A DNA stretch of 10,892 bases, taken from the NCBI GenBank assembly GCA_030587405.1, contig JAUQZD010000078.1, positions 1 through 10,892 on the forward strand. Direction: 5' to 3'. The stretch's first letter is position 1. Every line of letters starts with the position of its first letter. A program made the position numbers and the translations under genes. Positions 1 through 6,657 of this stretch are shown in pieces. Below the pieces are notes generated by a model that saw only the letters and a program-made list of their open reading frames with translations, was not told where the DNA came from and ran no database searches. Source of the stretch: Candidatus Freyrarchaeum guaymasense (lineage in GTDB: Archaea > Asgardarchaeota > Jordarchaeia > Jordarchaeales > Freyrarchaeaceae).

Positions 1-653
1 GTCAGGATCAGCGCAGCCGCGCCGTCAGACATGGCGCAGCAGTCGTAGCGGCCAAGTGGCCACGCGATCATGGGTGCTTTTAACACGTCTTCAACTTTAA
101 TTTCACGTCTAAAGTGGGCCTTAGGGTGAGCCGCCCCATTATAATGGTTCTTCACGGCCACGAGTGCAAGGTCCTCCTTAGTCCACCCATACTTGTGGAA
201 GCACCTCGTCGCAGCCATGGCAAACATTCCGGGAGCCGACACCTGACCATAGAACGGGTGGCCGAAGTCTGTGAGACCCGGCAGCCCCCTAGTTCCAGAA
301 TCCATGATCTTCTCAACGCCGCAAGCCATCACGATGTCATATGCACCTGACGCCACGGCAAAGCAAGCGTTCCTGAAAGCGTCCATCCCTGAAGCACAGT
401 AGTTTTCAACCCTCGTGACAGGCTTACCGTAAAGCTTGAGAGGCTCCGCCGCAGCTGTCCCCGCAAGCCCGGTAAAGTAGTAGAAGACCCCACACCATAT
501 CGCGTCAACATCGCGTGGCTCTATTCCAGCGTCCTCGAACGCCTCATAGGACGCCTCTACAAGCAAGTCCTCCATGTCCTTCTCCCAGAGCTCACCAAAC
601 TTCGTGCATCCAACCCCTATTATAGCAACCTTATCCTTAATTCTTCCTCTCAC
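1..653 (-). CDS. SCP2-type thiolase (acetyl-CoA acetyltransferase family), 3' end cut by window
   Basis: Thiolase-fold enzyme that would condense or cleave acyl-CoA thioesters in the cytoplasm. Only about 217 N-terminal residues are present, a little over half of a usual thiolase of about 390, because the gene leaves the window at base 1. The acylated cysteine is visible at residue 86 in NYCASGMDAF. Downstream lies DCCAMSDGAAALIL, typical of SCP2-type thiolases. The second active-site region with its His and Cys is outside the window. The GTG start at 653 is chosen because it overlaps the stop of the HMGS-like gene as GTGA and the product begins MRGRIKDKVAIIGVG, as expected for the family. 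Archaeal thiolases of this type form a complex with HMG-CoA synthase through a DUF35 protein, and the order here fits that. Whether this one makes acetoacetyl-CoA or acts on another acyl-CoA is not shown. Confidence 0.9.
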   Translation of the reverse strand, partial: MRGRIKDKVAIIGVGCTKFGELWEKDMEDLLVEASYEAFEDAGIEPRDVDAIWCGVFYYFTGLAGTAAAEPLKLYGKPVTRVENYCASGMDAFRNACFAVASGAYDIVMACGVEKIMDSGTRGLPGLTDFGHPFYGQVSAPGMFAMAATRCFHKYGWTKEDLALVAVKNHYNGAAHPKAHFRREIKVEDVLKAPMIAWPLGRYDCCAMSDGAAALIL

Positions 654-2086
654 TGCCCACTCCCTCCTTTCCTTTCTCTAACCGGTCTAGCTTTCCAGTA
701 GTAATGGTAGAACCCCTCACTTTCATGGATTACCCTGAACGTTAACTCTACGGGCATCCCGACTTTTACGTCTTTCGGGTCGCAGTCCGTCATCTCAACG
801 AACACCCTCCCCCCTCCTTCCAAGTCTACCACCACCCTTGGCACCGGCGTCGCGTAGTACTCGCCTCCCACAAGGTGGTCCAGGGTGAACGTGAAAACCT
901 CCCCTCTCTTAGCCAGCCTCACCTCGTCAAAGTTGTCCTTTGTACCGCACTCGCAGCAAACCCTGTTAAGGGGATACTGAACGGCTCCACAGCTCCTACA
1001 CTTTACACCCTTAAGAGGTAGGATCTCCTTCCTGTCCCTCCAGTAAGTTACGGTTGATGTCTTCCTGGTAAACCTCTGCTTCCCTAAGAGGTTCCTGAAC
1101 TTTATGTAGTCATCGTAGTTCGTCAGCGGCTTCATGGTTTCTAGGTGACCCCTCACACCCCTTCTCGGCATCCTGTTAACCTCCTCTATGCCGTCCTTGA
1201 CTTCGAGGAGGATGGCGTCCCCTCCGTCACCCGCGCTTGCAACCACTATCCTGTCACCCGGCTTCGCCGCCTCCAAGGCTGAGGCAAGCATTATGAGGGG
1301 GTGAGGAGTCCCTGTCACGCCTATGGTGAAGAAGAGCGTGTCCTGGAGCTGCTCGAACTTGAACCCAAGCATGCTGGCCACCCTCCCATGGCTTCTGGGA
1401 TCGGGAGCGTAGAGAACAGCTTTCGCCACATCCCCAGGCTGCAAACCCGCTTTAGCCATCAACCCGGCCACGGCATCATAAATGTTCTTACCGTAACCGT
1501 ACAGTACATCGTGCCTTGCCTCGAACTCCCTCACCCAAACGTCTCTGCCCTTCCTCCACGGACCGACGAACTCGTCGCTCACGGTGTAATAGTCCACTAT
1601 TTCCGCCGCCACCCCGTCCTCCCCTAGAAGGATGGCGGCTGCCCCGTCGCCGAACTGGAACTCGTACATGCTCTCCGGCTCAGGTATTCTGCAGTCTGCG
1701 GCTGCGACAAGGATCCTTCCCGCACCCCCACTCTTAATAGTGTTGTATGCTGCTATCAAAGCCGTGGTTCCCGCCCTGATGGAATCAGTAAAGTCCGTGG
1801 TCATCACGTCCCGCCTCATGTCCAGAGCCCACGCTATGGTTGGCGCGCTCATCTTCTCAGCGTACGGCGCGGTGGTCGTAGCGAAGAAAACCCCGTCTAT
1901 CTCCCGTGGCTCCAACCCGTCGAGGCAGTCCATGGACGCCTCCACAGCCATGGTTACACTGTCCTCGTCTGCATTGGCGACCGCCTTGCTTCCTGGAACA
2001 GGGGGGAAGTCCCACGCCTTAGCGATCAGCTCCCTGTTGAGGGCGTGTAATGGTATGTAAGCCCCGTAAGATAATATTCCAACCAA
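650..2086 (-). CDS. HMG-CoA-synthase-like protein fused to C-terminal DUF35 zinc-ribbon/OB domain
   Basis: 478 residues. Residues 1-300 have the archaeal HMG-CoA synthase fold, starting VGILSYGAYIP and with matching blocks such as LASALEAAKPGDRI. Residues 320-470 are a DUF35 domain: a zinc ribbon C363-x2-C366-x10-C377-x2-C380 followed by an OB-like segment that in related complexes channels acyl-CoA between subunits. An ungapped comparison with the archaeal HMGS motif FACKAGTAAL, recalled from memory, puts Ile103 (DSIRAGTTAL) at the catalytic Cys. Thr71 falls at the catalytic Glu and Tyr226 at the catalytic His, and the GNTYSG block is GVTGTP. It is therefore probably not a true HMG-CoA synthase. 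The TTG start at 2086 lies 6 bases after GGAGGG (2098-2093). The nearby ATG is out of frame. It overlaps the thiolase gene by 4 bases, implying one operon and a joint complex. The reaction is unknown. Confidence 0.85.
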   Translation of the reverse strand: MVGILSYGAYIPLHALNRELIAKAWDFPPVPGSKAVANADEDSVTMAVEASMDCLDGLEPREIDGVFFATTTAPYAEKMSAPTIAWALDMRRDVMTTDFTDSIRAGTTALIAAYNTIKSGGAGRILVAAADCRIPEPESMYEFQFGDGAAAILLGEDGVAAEIVDYYTVSDEFVGPWRKGRDVWVREFEARHDVLYGYGKNIYDAVAGLMAKAGLQPGDVAKAVLYAPDPRSHGRVASMLGFKFEQLQDTLFFTIGVTGTPHPLIMLASALEAAKPGDRIVVASAGDGGDAILLEVKDGIEEVNRMPRRGVRGHLETMKPLTNYDDYIKFRNLLGKQRFTRKTSTVTYWRDRKEILPLKGVKCRSCGAVQYPLNRVCCECGTKDNFDEVRLAKRGEVFTFTLDHLVGGEYYATPVPRVVVDLEGGGRVFVEMTDCDPKDVKVGMPVELTFRVIHESEGFYHYYWKARPVRERKGGSGQ

Positions 2087-2098
2087 CCATTTCCCTCC

Positions 2099-2111
2099 TG
2101 CCCATAGGGCA
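2099..2111 (-). promoter_or_regulatory. Short palindrome just 5' of the HMGS-like gene's ribosome-binding site
   Basis: TGCCC-ATA-GGGCA is a 5-bp-arm inverted repeat with a 3-base centre. It ends directly against the GGAGGG ribosome-binding site and lies near the transcription start predicted from the TATA-like element at 2135-2146. It could be an operator or a small hairpin in the leader. A 5-bp arm can arise by chance. Confidence 0.3.
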
Positions 2112-2134
2112 CAAACCCTTAAACTCCATAATCC

Positions 2135-2146
2135 TATTTATTTTTT
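2135..2146 (-). promoter_or_regulatory. TATA-like element for the HMGS-like/thiolase operon
   Basis: Reading on the minus strand this is AAAATAAATAGG with an A-rich flank upstream. It sits about 40 bases before the ribosome-binding site and 50 before the TTG start. A start of transcription about 25 bases downstream would fall near 2115, leaving a leader of about 30 bases that contains the GGAGGG site. Confidence 0.45.
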
Positions 2147-2216
2147 CTCTCCCTCCACCGAGAGTCCTGTTAAACACTCTAAATGCGAATGTAGGCACCA
2201 ACTTGCTCCCTTCAGG

Positions 2217-2228
2217 AACATTTTTACC
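2217..2228 (+). promoter_or_regulatory. TATA-like element for the ferredoxin operon
   Basis: AACATTTTTACC on the plus strand. About 25 bases downstream lies position 2249, just before the GTG at 2257, so the transcript would be nearly leaderless. The AT-rich TAAATATT at 2241-2248 is an alternative TATA element, but it would start transcription beyond the start codon. The same AACATTTTTA core occurs ahead of the acyl-CoA synthetase gene on the other strand. Confidence 0.4.
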
Positions 2229-2232
2229 TTAA

Positions 2233-2259
2233 CACCCCTCTAAATATTCAAGAGGGGTG
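2233..2259 (+). repeat. Perfect 9-bp inverted repeat across the start of the ferredoxin operon
   Basis: The arms CACCCCTCT (2233-2241) and AGAGGGGTG (2251-2259) are exact reverse complements separated by 9 AT-rich bases. The right arm contains the only SD-like bases and the GTG start codon, and the repeat spans the predicted transcription start. It could be an operator for a dimeric repressor, or an mRNA hairpin hiding the start. Which of these applies cannot be told from sequence. Confidence 0.6.
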
Positions 2260-3129
2260 GATGAATTGTGTAAATGGTGTCTCAAGCACGGGGCTGGAGG
2301 AAAATGGTACCTTAACGCTAAAAACTACCTTAGGGAGACCGCCGAGTCGGTTGACGCCTTCAACTACCTTGAAGCCCTCTGGGGGAACTTCGAGAAAATA
2401 TACATAAGAAAGGTTCTCGGCATATCATCGAAGGGCATAGACTACAAACTTAAACTCCCAATCATAGGGCGTGTGGCGAGGTGGTACATTCAACGGGGGA
2501 TCGAGAAGGAGCGAAACCAAAACCCCCTAACCAACGAGGGGCACTTCGGCCAAGTCATACCACTGGAAGAGGCTAAGCGGATCGTAACAGAAATGGCGGA
2601 CACGGTGGTTAGGGCCATATGCCCATGCAGGTGGATGCACCGGGGGATGAGGGAGGAGTCATGCCTAGCGTTCACAGCCCTAGCCGAAGTCCTCCCCCGT
2701 CTGCCACGATACATACCAGAAACAGGCCTTAAACAGCTTGACGGGGATGAGGCAGCCTCTTTCCTAGAGGAGATGGACAGGAGGGGGAGGGTTCACACCA
2801 TATGGACCGGCCCTGTGCCATACATCGCAGCCCTGTGCAGCTGCGATTACCCGCAGTGCGCCGCCATCCGGGTCAGAGTGGACTTCGGAATAAAGGCCGT
2901 CTACAAGGGAGAGTACGTAGCGACTCTTGACCCTGACAAGTGCGTCGGCTGCAGGAAGTGTGCTGGCCGATGCCAGTTTGGAGCCTTGGTCTACGCGGAC
3001 TCCCTAGGGAGACCCGTGATCAACGTGGAGAAGTGCTGGGGCTGCGGCCTATGCGCGTCGGCATGCGAGGAGGGTGCCATAAGGCTTGTCCCCCGCGACG
3101 AGCTTCCAATGGTTAGGGGGGTGTACTAG
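2257..3129 (+). CDS. Multi-cluster iron-sulfur protein with C-terminal 2[4Fe-4S] ferredoxin domain
   Basis: 290 residues, probably a cytoplasmic electron-transfer protein. The C-terminal 65 residues carry two classical [4Fe-4S] motifs: C229-x2-C232-x2-C235-x3-C239 and C260-x2-C263-x2-C266-x3-C270. The first ends in RCQFGA rather than the usual CP. The N-terminal 200 residues hold further cysteines in clustered form: C5-x2-C8, CPCR at 122-125 with C136, and C194-x-C196-x4-C201. These could bind an extra cluster. I know this layout from archaeal and sulfate-reducer proteins of unknown role but cannot give a name. The GTG at 2257 gives the N-terminus MDELCKWCLKHG. A TTG at 2266, 10 bases after GAGG, is an alternative that keeps both N-terminal cysteines. 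Its TAG stop overlaps the GTG of the next gene by one base, so the two are translationally coupled. Confidence 0.85.
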   Translation: MDELCKWCLKHGAGGKWYLNAKNYLRETAESVDAFNYLEALWGNFEKIYIRKVLGISSKGIDYKLKLPIIGRVARWYIQRGIEKERNQNPLTNEGHFGQVIPLEEAKRIVTEMADTVVRAICPCRWMHRGMREESCLAFTALAEVLPRLPRYIPETGLKQLDGDEAASFLEEMDRRGRVHTIWTGPVPYIAALCSCDYPQCAAIRVRVDFGIKAVYKGEYVATLDPDKCVGCRKCAGRCQFGALVYADSLGRPVINVEKCWGCGLCASACEEGAIRLVPRDELPMVRGVY

Positions 3130-3356
3130 TGAGGACCATCGTGGAGATAGACTATTCAAAGTGCACTAGCCCTGAGGAGTGCGGTGTCTGCCTCCAAGTC
3201 TGCCCCTCAGCCGTGTTCATAATGTACTTCACCGACGAAGATTTTCATAATCCGAAGGAGTGGAAGGTCGAAGCCATGTTTACAAGCCTTTGCAGCCACT
3301 GCAACCTGTGCGTTAAAAAGTGCCCGAAGAACGCCATAAGCATCACCGTGAAATAA
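3129..3356 (+). CDS. Small 2[4Fe-4S] ferredoxin
   Basis: 75-residue clostridial-type ferredoxin carrying electrons between cytoplasmic redox enzymes. The first cluster motif is C12-x5-C18-x2-C21-x3-C25-P, three residues longer than usual between its first two cysteines. The second is C55-x2-C58-x2-C61-x3-C65-P. The segment between them (residues 30-53) is longer than in minimal ferredoxins. The GTG start is set by the TAGTG overlap with the stop of the preceding iron-sulfur protein. The two probably work as a pair, the small ferredoxin docking on the larger protein, but no oxidoreductase catalytic subunit is next to them. Confidence 0.88.
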   Translation: MRTIVEIDYSKCTSPEECGVCLQVCPSAVFIMYFTDEDFHNPKEWKVEAMFTSLCSHCNLCVKKCPKNAISITVK

Positions 3357-3366
3357 TTCGCCTCCA

Positions 3367-3372
3367 TTTTTT
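3367..3372 (+). terminator. Oligo-T terminator after the ferredoxin operon
   Basis: A run of six T followed by a pyrimidine-rich stretch begins 11 bases after the ferredoxin stop. Archaeal RNA polymerase commonly terminates at such T-runs without a hairpin. The spacer of 66 bases separates this operon from the tail of the convergent MFS gene. Confidence 0.4.
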
Positions 3373-3422
3373 CCCTCCGCCGACCCTTCCCCTTCACAAC
3401 CAGCGACGCCTCCGTCCACCGT

Positions 3423-4745
3423 TTACTCTCTCTTTATCTCCTCTCCCTTTGTTCTTCTCCTAGTGGTTACATGTATCATCCAAGCCACTAGGCTTAGCAG
3501 CGCCGCGCTTAGGAGGAATGTTGCATCCAGTCCTGTTTGAAGGTAGACTGGGGTGAAGGCTATGGGGGCTAGAGCGTACCCGAGAAACCTTGTCCCGCTG
3601 AATATCGACGCCGACGTCCCCCGCATCCTAGGGGGTACAACCTCCACCGAGAGTGCTAGGAGGGCTGGCCAAATGAATGATATCCCAACCCCCATCATGC
3701 TCATGAAAACGAGGAAGCCCATAAAGACGTCGCCTGACAGCGCCCTAAGCATGCCTTGAAGCGTGAAAAGGCTGGTGAGGGTCTGCCAGTCCAGCGGCAG
3801 GGTCTGCCAGTTCTCGGCTACGTTGGGGATCAGGTAGAATGGGAAAATGGGAGTCGAATACTTGGTGACGAAGGTCAGTGCTACAAGGGCGAGGACTGCT
3901 GTTGCCACCCCCACTGCTGGAACGATCCTTTTACCAAGCCTATCCGTTAGAAACCCCGCCACGGAGGAGGAAACAATCCCTAATACCCCGCTGATCGATA
4001 GGATGAGCCCAACGGAGTTGGGATCCAGAAAGTATGGGAAGCTGGTCAACGCATCTGAGCTGAGGGACATGAGCGCTATGTATGAGAAGAACGCTATGAA
4101 ACCGGCGGCGCTTACAGCTAAAACCTCCCTATACCTTGCGGCCTCCTTAAGCTCCGCCATGACTTCGCCGAGCGCTCCCTCTCCTCCAGCCTTTAAACCC
4201 CTCAGGCAAACCCACGAGCAGGCTGCTAGGCCAGCTGAGGCTGCCGCTAAAGCAAGGAATAACATGCGCCACTGGTAAGCCATGGCTCCCCCTACAAAGG
4301 GCCCTACCGCTATGCCAGTCCTGATCGCCGAGCTGAGGAAGCCCATGTACCTCCCCCTATTCGCCACGTCGGTTAGGTCTCCTATCACGGCTATTATCAC
4401 CGGTGAGACCAGTGCGTAGCCGACACCTTGCACGACCCTCGCGGCGATGAAACCCCATATGTTAACGGCCCCAGACGCTAGAGCTGATCCCAAAGCGTAA
4501 ACAGCCATGCCCCCCACTATGGGCTTCCTCCTCCCGTAAACGTCGGAGATCCCCCCCGAGAAGAACTGGATGATGGCGAAGGGAACCATGAAGAGGGTTA
4601 GGGAGAGCATTATCATGGACACGTCGGTAGACAGCTCGTTTTTCAAGACGGAGATCATCGGTAAAATCATATTTCCTCCAAAGGGGCCTATGGCACCCAT
4701 GATCAGCACGAGGGCCAGCGTAACACTTCCTCCTCTGCCTGGCAA
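3423..4745 (-). CDS. Major facilitator superfamily transporter (drug:H+ antiporter-like)
   Basis: About 440 residues, mostly hydrophobic, with around 12 predicted membrane segments. It shows MFS motif A in the loop after TM2 (GGISDVYGRRKPIVGG) and a weaker copy at FLTDRLGKR in the second half. TM5 has the antiporter-like pattern SAIRTGIAVGPFVGG, which suggests proton-coupled export. The substrate is unknown. A 45-residue loop in the C-terminal half contains a 7-residue in-frame duplication (WQTLPLDWQTLT). The TTG at 4745 is chosen because GGAGGGTG (4758-4751) lies at good spacing and a TATA box at 4808-4813 would start transcription near 4785. A GTG at 4793, 7 bases after GGTGAT, would add 16 residues but lies upstream of that predicted transcript start. 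The upstream acyl-CoA synthetase gene points the same way, so co-transcription is possible. Confidence 0.85.
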   Translation of the reverse strand: MPGRGGSVTLALVLIMGAIGPFGGNMILPMISVLKNELSTDVSMIMLSLTLFMVPFAIIQFFSGGISDVYGRRKPIVGGMAVYALGSALASGAVNIWGFIAARVVQGVGYALVSPVIIAVIGDLTDVANRGRYMGFLSSAIRTGIAVGPFVGGAMAYQWRMLFLALAAASAGLAACSWVCLRGLKAGGEGALGEVMAELKEAARYREVLAVSAAGFIAFFSYIALMSLSSDALTSFPYFLDPNSVGLILSISGVLGIVSSSVAGFLTDRLGKRIVPAVGVATAVLALVALTFVTKYSTPIFPFYLIPNVAENWQTLPLDWQTLTSLFTLQGMLRALSGDVFMGFLVFMSMMGVGISFIWPALLALSVEVVPPRMRGTSASIFSGTRFLGYALAPIAFTPVYLQTGLDATFLLSAALLSLVAWMIHVTTRRRTKGEEIKRE

Positions 4746-4807
4746 AGGACCACCCTCCAAGAAGCCGCGATGGACCCTCGGAACGTTGCACACTCCTCAT
4801 ATCACCT

Positions 4808-4813
4808 TTATAT
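4808..4813 (-). promoter_or_regulatory. TATA box for the MFS gene
   Basis: TATAAA on the minus strand with a purine-rich GAAAGAGA directly upstream, as expected for a TATA box with BRE. Transcription would begin about 25 bases downstream, near 4785, ahead of the GGAGGGTG ribosome-binding site. Confidence 0.55.
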
Positions 4814-4908
4814 CTCTTTCGAGCTACGGCCCCGTCAACCTTGGCAGGCTACGTTGAAGCCTCGCCGCCTAGCCGAAGAGACCATTCCTAGTGGCCAATC
4901 GATATCGT

Positions 4909-6351
4909 TTAGAGTGGCTTGTACGGTCGCTTAATCCTTTCCACGTGGTCATGGTATTCTGCCATCGCTAGGAATGCTGAAGCCACCGTGTGGGGTGATT
5001 CGTAGACTGGCATACCCATCTCCTTAAGGGCCTCCACCACCCTGCTATCCCTTTCAGCGTAGATCGTCGCTGCCAGAACAGGCTTCTGGTACCTGTCCCT
5101 CAGCTTAACTATCCTCTCAGCTATGTTAACCTCGCTCTGGACGCCCAGCTCCCTAAGATCCTCGTCTTTAACCATGAGGTTCACGAAAGCCTCTATTATC
5201 CCGACGCCAACCACTATTACGCCGTCCACCTCCTCCTTCCTTATGAGGATCTCAGTACATTTGACGAGCACCTCCGGGTCGAAGGCTCCGTCGGTGGTGT
5301 CAACCGGGTTCTGCCTGCTCCAGTGGGGAGGAAGGAACCGGTTAAGGTATTCCACCTCTTCCTCGGTTAATTCTACGAGTTCTCCTCCTCCAACACCTAG
5401 GGCGTCGGCGACGACCACTCCCCACCCCCCTCCAACGGTCACTATTCCAACCTTCCTCCCCTTGGGTAGTGGTTGAGTGGAGAAGGCGGCAGCTATCCCC
5501 ATAAGCTGCTCAACGGTGCGCGCCCTCACCATCCCGGTTTGCTTGGTGACCGCGTTGAACACCTCATCTGAGCCGGCTAGCGCGCCCACGTGGGCTTCAG
5601 CCGCCCTCCTACCCGCCTCGGTCACACCGGACTTGTAAACCACTATAGGCTTCTTAAGCACCCCCCTCCTAGCAGTCTCCATGAGCATTCTCCCGTCCCT
5701 CACGCTTTCAAGGTAAGCAGCCACAACCCTCGTCCTTGGATCGTTAATGTAGTATTCCATAACCTCGTGAACTTTAACGTCCATTTCGTCTCCGAGGTTG
5801 GTGTATCTGCTTAGACCCACGCCATACTTCCAAGTTAGCCCCATCGTCACGACGCCCAGCGACCCTCCCTGACTCACAAAAGCCACGTCTCCCAGTCTGG
5901 GCCTAACGGGAGATAGGAGCGCGTGCAAGCTCGTAGACACGCTACAGACGCCATTACAGTTACCGCCGGTGAACCTTAACCTCCCCCTCCTCGCAGCCCT
6001 CAAAACATCCTCCCCCAGCTTCCTCCCCTCCTCCCTCCTAGTCTCGGAAAACCCTGCACTAATCAAAACCCCTGCCCTAACCCCTGCGTCAACGCAGTCC
6101 TCCATCACCTCGGGGACACGCTGGGCGGGAACCATTATCACCGCCATATCGACGTCAGCAGGTATCTTAGAAACAGAAGGGTACGCCTTCAACCCCATCA
6201 CGCGGTCAGCCTTAGGGTTCACGGGGTATACTTCACCCTTGTAGCCTCCCTCCAAAATATTTCTCATGACAGCTCCACTAACGCTAACCTCGCTCCTCGA
6301 GGCCCCCACCAAGGCTACGCTCCTAGCCTCGTAGAGAGGTGTAAGCTGCAT
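4909..6351 (-). CDS. ADP-forming acyl-CoA synthetase, alpha-subunit type
   Basis: 480 residues. Enzymes of this family convert acyl-CoA, ADP and phosphate to acid, CoA and ATP by way of a phosphohistidine, and conserve energy in peptide- and acid-fermenting archaea. Order: Rossmann CoA-binding domain (residues 8-130, ALVGAS near the start), succinyl-CoA-ligase-like domain (about 150-290), and a second flavodoxin-like domain (300-455). The phosphorylated His is His254 in AEAHVGALAGSD, and a partner Glu lies at 215 (AYLES). The usual GPN(C/S)xG loop reads GGNCNG. The ATP-grasp beta subunit is not fused here and is not in the window. The ATG at 6351 gives the family's normal N-terminus (MQLTPLYEARSVALVGAS). 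The frame stays open to 6516, but that extension is low-quality sequence. An in-frame TTG a few codons upstream is possible. Acyl substrate unknown. Confidence 0.87.
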   Translation of the reverse strand: MQLTPLYEARSVALVGASRSEVSVSGAVMRNILEGGYKGEVYPVNPKADRVMGLKAYPSVSKIPADVDMAVIMVPAQRVPEVMEDCVDAGVRAGVLISAGFSETRREEGRKLGEDVLRAARRGRLRFTGGNCNGVCSVSTSLHALLSPVRPRLGDVAFVSQGGSLGVVTMGLTWKYGVGLSRYTNLGDEMDVKVHEVMEYYINDPRTRVVAAYLESVRDGRMLMETARRGVLKKPIVVYKSGVTEAGRRAAEAHVGALAGSDEVFNAVTKQTGMVRARTVEQLMGIAAAFSTQPLPKGRKVGIVTVGGGWGVVVADALGVGGGELVELTEEEVEYLNRFLPPHWSRQNPVDTTDGAFDPEVLVKCTEILIRKEEVDGVIVVGVGIIEAFVNLMVKDEDLRELGVQSEVNIAERIVKLRDRYQKPVLAATIYAERDSRVVEALKEMGMPVYESPHTVASAFLAMAEYHDHVERIKRPYKPL

Positions 6352-6393
6352 CCACGAGCCACCATCCAAAACCACCACCCCTTTCCTCAAAAA

Positions 6394-6414
6394 GCCACCT
6401 AAAGAATGGGTGGC
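6394..6414 (-). repeat. Inverted repeat near the acyl-CoA synthetase transcription start
   Basis: GCCACC and GGTGGC are 6-bp exact inverted arms separated by 9 bases. The repeat begins about 7 bases downstream of the TATA-like element and covers the predicted transcription start near 6402. It may be an operator. Chance occurrence is possible with 6-bp arms. Confidence 0.35.
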
Positions 6415-6420
6415 ACAAAC

Positions 6421-6432
6421 ATGGATAAAAAT
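6421..6432 (-). promoter_or_regulatory. TATA-like element for the acyl-CoA synthetase gene
   Basis: ACATTTTTATCC on the minus strand, giving a predicted transcription start near 6402 and a leader of about 50 bases to the ATG at 6351. It lies inside the spurious upstream extension of the reading frame, which supports the shorter start. Confidence 0.4.
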
Positions 6433-6560
6433 GTTAACGGTCTTCCATAAACCTCCCTTCCCCGGCGAAAGCAGCCTCCAGCAAGCTTCCACTGGCAGCA
6501 AACATCTTGGAAGCACGGTGTCACGGGCGAAATTGGAGGATCTCCGGTGAGGAAGCGTTT

Positions 6561-6566
6561 AAAAAA
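6561..6566 (-). terminator. Oligo-T terminator downstream of the radical SAM genes and small ORF
   Basis: On the minus strand this is ACTTTTTTAAAC. It is the first run of five or more T after the B12-radical SAM stop, so transcripts from the radical SAM operon could extend through the 48-residue ORF and end here. Confidence 0.35.
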
Positions 6567-6657
6567 GTTTTCCTATTCGACGGATAGCCACGCAACGCTA
6601 AACGAAACGTTCATTACCCATAACTCTCCAAGGCCCCCCAGTAAACACCTTAAACCT

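Larger units (their letters stand above)
6352..6657 (-). other. Gene-free stretch before the acyl-CoA synthetase gene
   Basis: 306 bases with no convincing gene. It holds the synthetase promoter elements (6394-6432) and an oligo-T run that may end transcripts from the radical SAM side (6561-6566). In the frame of the small ORF upstream there are 19 more open codons after its TAG, then another TAG. I see no RNA gene here. Confidence 0.5.

Noticed and set aside
1632..2060. 142-codon open frame on the plus strand
   Set aside because: It lies wholly antisense to the HMGS-like gene, whose protein shows clear family motifs. The translation has no recognisable domain and reflects codon bias of the true strand.
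2019..2201. 60-codon minus-strand frame starting upstream of the HMGS-like gene with a nearby ATG
   Set aside because: Out of frame with the HMGS-like protein and covering its promoter. The TTG at 2086 with GGAGGG fits the family N-terminus.
6352..6516. 55-residue N-terminal extension of the acyl-CoA synthetase frame
   Set aside because: The added residues look unlike the family, and the stretch contains the likely promoter. The ATG at 6351 gives the normal N-terminus.
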